Shown here piece after piece: positions 57,490-64,000 of a stretch of 64,000 nucleotides of DNA. Each line of letters opens with the position of its first letter. Position 1 is the first letter of the stretch. Source of the DNA: Dipteronia dyeriana (lineage: Eukaryota; Streptophyta; Magnoliopsida; Sapindales; Sapindaceae); NCBI GenBank assembly GCA_032871835.1, contig CM065296.1, forward strand, positions 118,182,146 through 118,246,145, in the 5' to 3' direction. The position numbers and the translations under genes are program-made. The notes under the pieces were generated by a model, which did not search any database, was not told the origin of the DNA, and saw only the letters and a program-made list of their open reading frames with translations.

Positions 57490-57925
57490 GTTCAAGTCTT
57501 GACCGGGCATATAACATCGCTTAACAGGTTCATTTATCGGTCTACCGATAAGTGTCTCTCATTCTTCAAAGTCATTAAGCAGGAAAGAAACATGAAATGA
57601 GACCAGGAGAGTGAACAAGCTTTTCTAGCCTTGAAAAAAATACCTATTAAGCCCTCCGCTACTGGTTAAGCTAAACCCTGGAGAAGAGCTGTAAATTTAC
57701 TTGGCAGTTTATGAAACTGCGGTAAGTGGGGCATTGGTCAATGAATGTGGAGATAGGGTCCAACGACCTATCTACTATATGAGTCATGCTCTAACCAAGC
57801 CCGAGAAGAACTATACCCTTTTGGAGAAGCTCGTTTATGCCTTAGTGACCTCGGCAAGGAAGCTCTGTCCCTACTTCCAAGCTCATTCGATAGCAGTAGT
57901 GACGGACCAACCCCTCCGTTAATTC
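57490..57925 (+). pseudogene. Tat-type RNase H (first), broken
   Basis: 57,701-57,922 reads LAVYETAVSGALVNE..., then RPIYYMSHALTKPEKNYTLLEKLVYALV. This is the gypsy RNase H connecting domain, followed by AHSIAVVTDQPLR. Stops flank it on both sides and one is near 57,597. Confidence 0.85.
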
Positions 57926-58054
57926 TTACAAAGGTCGGATGTTTCTGAAAGGTTGGTTTTATAGGCCCTAGAGCTCACCCAGTTTGATTTAAGGTATAAG
58001 CCTAAGACCGCAATTAAAGCCCAGGCTTTAGCGGACTTTGTAGCAGAGCTCTCA

Positions 58055-58810
58055 ATGCCCCTAGGCCAAACGACCTCTGCAGCAACAAACGTAGCCCCTG
58101 AGGGGATTCCAGAATCTGACAGCTGGCCGGAAGATTGCAAGTCATGGATCTTCTACATAGATAGAGCGTCTGGGCAAGCTGGGGGAGGAGCGAGTATAGT
58201 ACTAATCGACCCAGAAGGGACTGAGTGCTGCCACTGTTTCAGATTTGAAATTAAAGTCACTAACAATGAGGCAGAGTATGAAGACCTCTTAACAGGAATA
58301 AGGGCGGCCGCAGAGCTCGGGGTTGATTACCTGCAGGTTAGGAGTGACTCGTCGCTCATAGTCAACCAAGTCTCTGGGGATTATCAGGCAAAATGGGATA
58401 ACATGATCGCCTACCTGAAGCTAGTTCAACAACTTAAGAGCAAGTTTAAGTTTAAAGGATTTAAGATCGAGCAGGTACCTCGACAACAGAATCGTCGAGC
58501 TGACGTCCTAGCCAAGATAGTTGTAAATGGTGGCCATACCTTTCCTCAGGGGGTCCCTCTTCAAGTGATCCCCTTATCTAGCACAGTGGTAGGTAATGAG
58601 ACATATACCCTAGATCGACAGCCATGCTGGATGGACCCAATAGTGGATTATCTACAAGAAGGGAGACTTCCCTGGGAGCTCGACCAAGCTAGGAAAATCA
58701 AGAGGCTCTCAGTCTGGTATTGCTTGGTGGATGGGTACTTATACCGGAGGGGCATATCTCTTCCTTTGCTCCGATGTCTACACCCTGAAGATACCAAAAA
58801 GAGGCGTTGA
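58055..58810 (+). pseudogene. Second (archaeal-type) RNase H of the Tat lineage
   Basis: 251-codon open frame. FYIDRASGQAGGGASIVL is the divergent form of the FYVDGAS-type start. NNEAEYEDLLTGIRAA carries the catalytic Glu, VRSDSSLIVNQV the next Asp, and RQQNRRADVLAK the last. The usual Gly after the first Asp is Arg. The frame ends in the linker before integrase. Confidence 0.88.
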
Positions 58811-59880
58811 GAGAGGTTCACTCCAGGGAATGCTGGAATCACATTGGTGGGGAGGCTCTGGCATATCAGGTACTCCGCATGGGGTATTATTGGCCAACCA
58901 TCCATCAAGACATAAAGAACTTAGTACGATTCTATGAAGCATGCCAGAAGACCGCAAACTTAAGTCACCTCCTGCCGGAGCGATTGTCATCCCTTAGCTC
59001 ACCATACCCCTTTGCCATGTGGGGAGTCGACTTGATCGGAACACTTCCTACTGCTCCCGGTCAAGCCAAGCATGCTATCATGACAATTGACTATTTCTCA
59101 ATATGGGTCAAAGTTGGACCGCTCTCCCAGATATCGGAAGAAAAGATAACATGATTCATCAAAAATAATATAGTTTGCAGGTTCAGAACCCCTCTTGCCA
59201 TTATAGCTGACCTCGGTAAGCAGTTTGATAATGGCCGATTCAAAGACTTTTACGAGGGCTTAGGAATCGATCTTAGGTTCGCTTCAGTAGGCCACCCCCA
59301 GACTAACAGGCTGGTGGAATCCACCAATAAGACTATTAAGAAGCTATTGAAAAAGAAACTACTGAAAAAGAAACTACAAAGAAGAAAGGGTAGATGGGTT
59401 GAAGAGCTTTCCGAGGTCTTCTGTACGTACCACACTATGAGGAGAACGGCTACCAGGGTAATGCCCTACTCCCTAGCCTTCGGGGTTGAAGCGGTGCTTC
59501 CCATTGAGCACAAACTGACCTCTTTTAGAGTCCAACATTTTGAACTGGGGAACAATGATTGAAAGCTCTGAGATGACTTGGATCTCTTAGAAGAAAAACA
59601 AGATCGGGTATCTGAGAAGGTAGTAGTTTACCAGAGCAGGATTGCTAGATACTTTAACCGTAGGGTTAAAACCTGAAACTTTAAGGAATGAGACCTAGTT
59701 CTCAGGAAAGTGACGTTGAATACCAGGAAGAAGTCAGACGGGGTTCTGGGGCCCAACTGGGAAGGGCCATACTTGGTAAATGTGGTGATCCGCAATAGGG
59801 CATACAAGTTCGAGAACATGAATGGCCGACTCATCAATCATACTTGGAATGCAGATCACTTGAGAAAATTCTACCCCTGA
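58807..59880 (+). pseudogene. Tat-type integrase, broken
   Basis: Zinc-binding region: CWNHIGGEAL, GYYWPTIHQD, then FYEACQKTAN, where the first Cys of the usual CxxC is Tyr. The core has WGVDLIGTLP (first Asp), IIADLGKQFDN (Asp retained in FDN) and GHPQTNRLVESTNKTIKK (Glu). TGA at 59,152 and near 59,562 and duplication of the LLKKK stretch (59,340-59,375) break it. The reading frame ends with WNADHLRKFYP and TGA at 59,878. Confidence 0.9.
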
Positions 59881-60039
59881 ACAGGGGACTCATGAGCAGT
59901 CTACCTCCACCTAATTTTTTAATCTCCCACAATAATGTACTCATTTCTTTGTATCAATAAAGCCTGTTTTTTCTCCATCTTCGACTATATTTTACAAAGA
60001 TTTGGGTATACATGGGAAATTCGACATTATCGTCCCAAG

Positions 60040-60500
60040 ACCATGGATTAGGCGGGGAGGCCCCCTCGCTATCCTTGATGCCTTGGCCGGGCACTACCCC
60101 CCTTCAAGAAGGGTCTGAGTGTAAGAGCATAGTTGTCATCCAGATCTCGAGACCAGGAAATAGCTAGATAGCCCTCCTGATGCCTTGGTCGGGCTACCAC
60201 CCTCAAGAAGGATTTGAGTGTAAGAGCATAGCTGCCATCCAGATCTCAAGATCAGAAAATAGCTAGATAGCCCTCCTAATGCCTTGGTCGGGCTACAAAC
60301 CCCAAGAAGGATCTGAGTGTAAGAGCATAGCTGCCATCCAGATCTCAAGACTAGGAAATAGCTAGATAGTCATCCTGATGCCTTGGTCGGGCTACCAACC
60401 GCTAAGAAGGATTTGAGCTAAAGAACGCGATAGCCATCTCGATCTCCAGATTAAAAGAGAGTTAGATAACTCTCATTAATACCTCACTTGGGCTATAACT
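60040..60500 (+). repeat. Tandem repeat block, 99-bp unit, in the 3' non-coding region of the Tat-type element
   Basis: TAAGAGCATAG(C/T)TG(C/T)CATCC starts at 60,122, 60,221 and 60,320, a regular 99-bp spacing; a degraded partial unit precedes and another follows. Each unit has GATGCCTTGGTCGGGCTACC and AAGAAGGAT(T/C)TGAGTG. The location between pol and the antisense frame matches the tandem-repeat position described for Retand-like elements (recollection). Confidence 0.88.
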
Positions 60501-61408
60501 CCCTAGAGGGGATCGAGAATCGAAAGCTCTTTTACTTAAACTCTAATGTCCCAGTTATTACTAGTTTCTAATTCTCTGTGTACATATGGTTGCTTACTGT
60601 GAAAGGTACAGACTGGTCTACGATTAAACAAGGGGACTATCGGCTAAAATCACCAAGCTATAAATTTCTATTGAGATTTGAAAGCTCGAACTAGATATCT
60701 ACTTTTACACTTAGTCAGTTTTCCAATCTTGATGCTTCCTCAAGTTAAGTCAAGTTAATTTAGAGGATGTACCTAGATCGAGGTAGAAAATGGAGCAAGT
60801 ACATGCCAATCAAAACTTGAACCAGATCTAAAGTTAAATTACATTAATGAAATGGGCCTATCCCCCGGTAACGCTACAACAATCGAGCAGGGAGCCCAAC
60901 CCTTGGTTTTGGGCTATAATAATAAAAAAAGAATGATATTCAAGCATGAGTAAGGATGGGATGCCCACCCCCTTTCCGGGCATTCAGAATATGGATTTGA
61001 GCCTCTACGTCCTCCTGATTTCCTCCAGCTTCCTCTCTTTCGGGATGAACCTTGCTCCCTACTCCTCTTGCTGGTGATCGCCCATCCCGGATAGCCTCAT
61101 CCTCCACCTCTTCCTGAGGATGCCCCTAGATTGCCTGTTGCTCAGCAGGGTCCTCCTCCAAGACCTCATTGACCACCGCCATAACCTTATGAGGTATGGC
61201 TGTATCAAGAAGGTTGGCCATTGATTATGCCATAGTATCTCCTACTGCTGGTTCCTTTCTTGAAGGCACCTTAGGGGGGACCTTGGACCTCGATAGGGCC
61301 TCTTTCTGGCTCCATGGGTTGAACCCCTCTCAAAGATTCTCCGAGACCAGACGCTGGGAAGGTCGGGACAAGAGGAGGTAAACCTGGTATTTCAGGCTGT
61401 TTTCCAAC
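60501..61408 (+). other. 3' non-coding region of the Tat-type element
   Basis: No domain recognised on either strand. Its right part may be the 3' end of the antisense frame (minus-strand PPxxx-rich sequence), but stops prevent a firm assignment. Confidence 0.4.
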
Positions 61409-63518
61409 TCATTCTCCAGTAGAAGGACCCGCTTCGTCATTGCTGGGGCGAGACATCTCTGTAGCTCGAGACAAGATTTCTTCCCTATCCCAGCCGGAGA
61501 TACTGGAAAGGTCAAAGGGGAGGGGGAGGGCTTCGGTAACCTGAAAGGAGGCATAGAAATACCTCTCGTTAAAAGAGGCTTCTATTTCGACCTGAAGTTT
61601 AGCAACCTGGGACTGCAGAATTTGGTTCTCGATATCCAGTGTCTTCGCTTCCTCCTTCCAATCATCCCGCTGACTGGCTCGACGCTGAGACTGAAGGGTC
61701 TCTTGATCGAAAGATCGCTTCAAACTCTTATGGTCACATTGAAGCTCGGCCAGTTGTGCTTCCATCCCCTTCTGGCTAGTAGTCATCTCTTGAACCAAGG
61801 CTTGAGCCCGTGCCAACAATCCTATGGCTCGGTCAGCCTCAGCCTCAGCCCTAGTAGCCCGATCACAGAGAAAGGATACCTGGTGACCTATTGCCACATT
61901 AAACTTGAAAGCCTACAAAGTATGAAACGAAGGATAGAGAGCGATCAAAGCTCGCAATCACAGAAAATAAAGGCAATAACTACCTCGGTCAGGAGGGCAG
62001 ACCCCTTGGTAAGCATGATATCCACTGGCATTGAAGCCATCCTAGAAATCCGGCCACCCAGGCAAGACACGACGAACTGCTTTAGAACCTCGTCCTGACC
62101 AACCGAACCCGAATGATGGTGGGGGTGAGGTGGGGGGATTTCAGGAATACCAGCATCGGGATCCCCTGTAGCCTGAACTGATTGGAGCATAAATGGGTCA
62201 GTTGAAGAAGTGGTTCATGTAACTAAAGAAGCAATAACTGTAGCGGAGACCACCGATGAAGGAGCGAAGGTGGTTATATTAGTAGCCTGGGAAGCAGAAC
62301 CTCCTTTGGTTAGCGCCTTGGAAGCCCGTGAAGTAAGAATGGCCATCCTGGACCTAGCTTAGGTAGGAGATGAAGATGAAGATGTAACTGGAACATGTGA
62401 AGCGGCAACTGAAATAGTAGGTCCCCCCTTTCTTCAAGGTAATCGAGAAGACCCCCTAGAACAATCTAGCAGAAGGGGGAGGGGTTCGAGCTTGCTGGGC
62501 TTCATTGGAAGCTGGAGCAACAACAGAAACTGTTAAAAAAAAAAGATGTGGGAAACAAGCCAGCTAACAGAACGAAGCGTAATGACTTGGGACTACTTAC
62601 GAGGGGTAGCATCGGAGATCCGCAGATATTGATTCACCCTACTGGAATCAAAGGGATCAACGATGGGATATTTCAAGTTCAGGTAGTTCCTGGCAAGGAT
62701 TGCTCTCAACACCGTTTCAGATTCAGCGAGCAATGAGTCCCGATCCATGTTGGTTTGTCATTGAAAGCCCTGAGAACCGTGAACTCGTGCCCACTTATGG
62801 ATATCGAGCTCCCTCGATCATCACCGACCATTATCCACTCATCCTTCCAGGTTGGATCCTTCCTTGAAGCTCCAGGAATGATGAAGTTAAGCTTGTTCTT
62901 GGCCTTGGCGTAGAATTGACCTCGAGGGACCCTGGGCAGATTACCGATTTGGAAGAGGAAAGCCAACTCCTCTGCTCTGGGTTCCCTGGTTATCTTACTG
63001 AGCTCGTACTGCTCCATCCACAACACGAGAAAGCCAATTAGGTGCCTCCAGAAGCTGGACGTCAACTGGAGAGGAGCTAGTTAAAGGGCATTGAGGGCTC
63101 ACCGTAGGGTAAGATGAATGGAAAGCCTGATTTCACTCTCGAAGGCCGCTACGTGAATTAGAAGGATTCCCTTGGGAGGGTTAAAGACGTCGTAGTCTCT
63201 ATAAGGGATGGCGAGGGAGACGCTGTCAAGAATACCATACTTGAATCTTATATGATTGAAGGAGTCTGGATCATTTGTGGAATTGGGAATGACCCTAAAG
63301 TCATACAACGGAAGCTCCATCGGAAGAGGGCCGACTACCCTAACTTGACCCCTTCTAGCGATGTCGTCCCTCTCTTCTACGTCAGAATCTTCATCAACCA
63401 AGTTCAGAGGGTTGTCGAGCTGATTCGAGAAGCTGGAGCCTATTGAGACATTCCTACTAGAGCGACGACGCTGACGGACCGGGAAGAGTCCTCGTTGCTC
63501 GAGATTCCTCGCATCCAT
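61409..63518 (-). pseudogene. Spliced antisense reading frame of the Tat-type element
   Basis: Minus-strand frame opposite to gag-pol. Exon 1 (63518-62601) begins MDARNLEQRG; an upstream ATG near 63,590 lies in another frame. It is interrupted by TGA at 63,101-63,099 and TAA at 63,083-63,081, and shifts frame near 62,712. Conserved-looking text: FWRHLIGFLVLWMEQ, KNKLNFIIPGASRKDPTWKD. Donor CCTC/GTAAGTAG and acceptor TTTAACAG define intron 1 (62600-62530). Donor CCGAG/GTAGTT and acceptor TTTGTAG define intron 2 (61983-61913), joining LLTE to AFKFNVAIGHQ in phase. The last exon is an Ala/Glu/Arg-rich coiled coil (about 61,897-61,600). Antisense frames of this sort are known in Tat elements; the protein's function is unknown. 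Not translatable as it stands. Confidence 0.75.
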
Positions 63519-63714
63519 TTCCGAGGAACCAAATTAGGGCCACCAGTCCCCTCTACTAGGGCTTCAATGCTATCATAAAAGTTCGACATAGCTGAGTGAG
63601 AAGAGCTTGAAGATAGATGAAAGACAATGATGTGGTTAGAAAAGATAACGAGAGCGAGGAAGTCAGGAAATTTGAAATTGGAGGAATGCGTGAGGAAGCG
63701 GCAGTGGGCTTGGG

Positions 63715-63722
63715 GTTAAATA
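63715..63722 (-). promoter_or_regulatory. Possible TATA box for the antisense frame
   Basis: The minus strand reads CTATTTAA, about 130-200 bases upstream of the candidate antisense starts. Only position and base composition support it. Confidence 0.3.
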
Positions 63723-63959
63723 GAGGTTAGGGTTGTAATGACGGTGGCGGTATCCTAGGGAAGATCGCCTTGAGCCATAGAGAGGGCCGTAAAGCATCCG
63801 GTTTTCTTTGAGGAGCACACAAACCCAAGTTCGACACGTCACCTGAGCAGTTAATAAGAAGATTTCATTCGAGATTCTTAGTAATTATCTCGTAACGGAA
63901 AATTTTCTAATTAAATAGGGAATCTGACTCCAGACCCAACTCTACCTCCAGTGTTCAAG

Positions 63960-63973
63960 TCAGAGGGGGCTTC
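63960..63973 (+). promoter_or_regulatory. Polypurine tract of the Tat-type element
   Basis: AGAGGGGGC lies directly before the TGTTAATAGC start of the 3' LTR, the position of the plus-strand primer. Confidence 0.8.
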
Positions 63974-64000
63974 TGTTAATAGCAAAATTTGGCTAGGGGT
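63974..64000 (+). repeat. Start of the 3' LTR (cut by window end)
   Basis: 27 bases beginning TGTTAATAGCAAAATTTGG match 52,697 onward with minor change. The rest, and the target duplication, lie beyond the window. Confidence 0.9.

Larger units (their letters stand above)
52697..64000 (+). mobile_element. Ty3/gypsy retrotransposon, Tat type, degenerate (3' end cut by window)
   Basis: Order: 5' LTR, PBS, gag, protease, reverse transcriptase, RNase H, second RNase H, integrase, tandem repeats, antisense frame, polypurine tract, start of 3' LTR. Reverse transcriptase before integrase defines gypsy. An additional RNase H (YIDRASGQAGGGAS) between RNase H and integrase, and an antisense frame downstream of pol, are marks of the Tat lineage (Grande, Retand and relatives) as I know it. 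Many stops and frameshifts rule out autonomous activity. The element is at least 11.3 kb. Confidence 0.93.

Noticed and set aside
1..64000. CRISPR array, operon, riboswitch or prophage
   Set aside because: The window is plant nuclear DNA. Tandem repeats here lack CRISPR repeat-spacer structure and genes are spliced and individually promoted.

Overview
This window is nuclear DNA from a flowering plant, most likely a non-Brassicaceae eudicot. It is AT-rich, has intron-containing genes with GT/AG borders and long gene-poor stretches, and is heavily loaded with plant transposable elements. There are six intact or nearly intact protein genes. Most of the rest is transposons, their relics and simple repeats. 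I see no CRISPR array, rRNA gene or functional tRNA gene.

Layout. 1-12.7 kb has no host gene. It holds an inverted pair of tRNA-like (SINE-type) relics, a Harbinger-like element with TTA target duplications, another inverted-repeat element, a hAT-type MITE built from CCGAAA-type repeats, large microsatellites and a long near-perfect hairpin at 10.0-10.47 kb. 12.7-22.5 kb, all on the minus strand, carries a three-domain jacalin-related lectin, a reduced single-domain lectin copy, and an intronless 892-residue DYW-type pentatricopeptide (PPR) protein. 23-25.2 kb has two more MITE-like elements. 29.2-33.4 kb (plus strand) is an 18-exon GH35 beta-galactosidase of the short, BGAL5-like type; as given, it carries a one-base frameshift in a conserved motif. 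33.9-52 kb is a thioredoxin h cluster on the minus strand: two intact three-exon genes (33.9 and 50.0 kb), one copy lacking exon 3 (35.2 kb), an exon-3 relic (44.1 kb), and several orphan copies of the upstream flank. The cluster is split by a Ty1/copia element (37.5-43.7 kb, with 5-bp target duplications) and by a 2.3-kb Mutator-like TIR element (45.1-47.4 kb). From 52.7 kb to the window end lies a decayed Ty3/gypsy element of the Tat type. It has a complete 5' LTR, gag-pol wreckage with an extra RNase H, a tandem-repeat block, a spliced antisense reading frame, and the first 27 bases of the 3' LTR.

How the genes relate. From memory, the order lectin - DYW PPR - thioredoxin h matches Arabidopsis At1g19715 - At1g19720 - At1g19730, so the lectin-PPR-thioredoxin backbone looks like conserved microsynteny. 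Here it is expanded by tandem duplication of the thioredoxin and interrupted by the galactosidase gene and transposons. The genes serve unrelated processes (carbohydrate binding, organellar RNA editing, cell-wall galactan trimming, cytosolic redox). I found no evidence of a novel multi-gene system. The most notable observations are the thioredoxin birth-and-death cluster, the galactosidase frameshift, the spliced antisense frame in the Tat element, the 0.47-kb hairpin, and the hAT MITE family with CCGAAA arrays.
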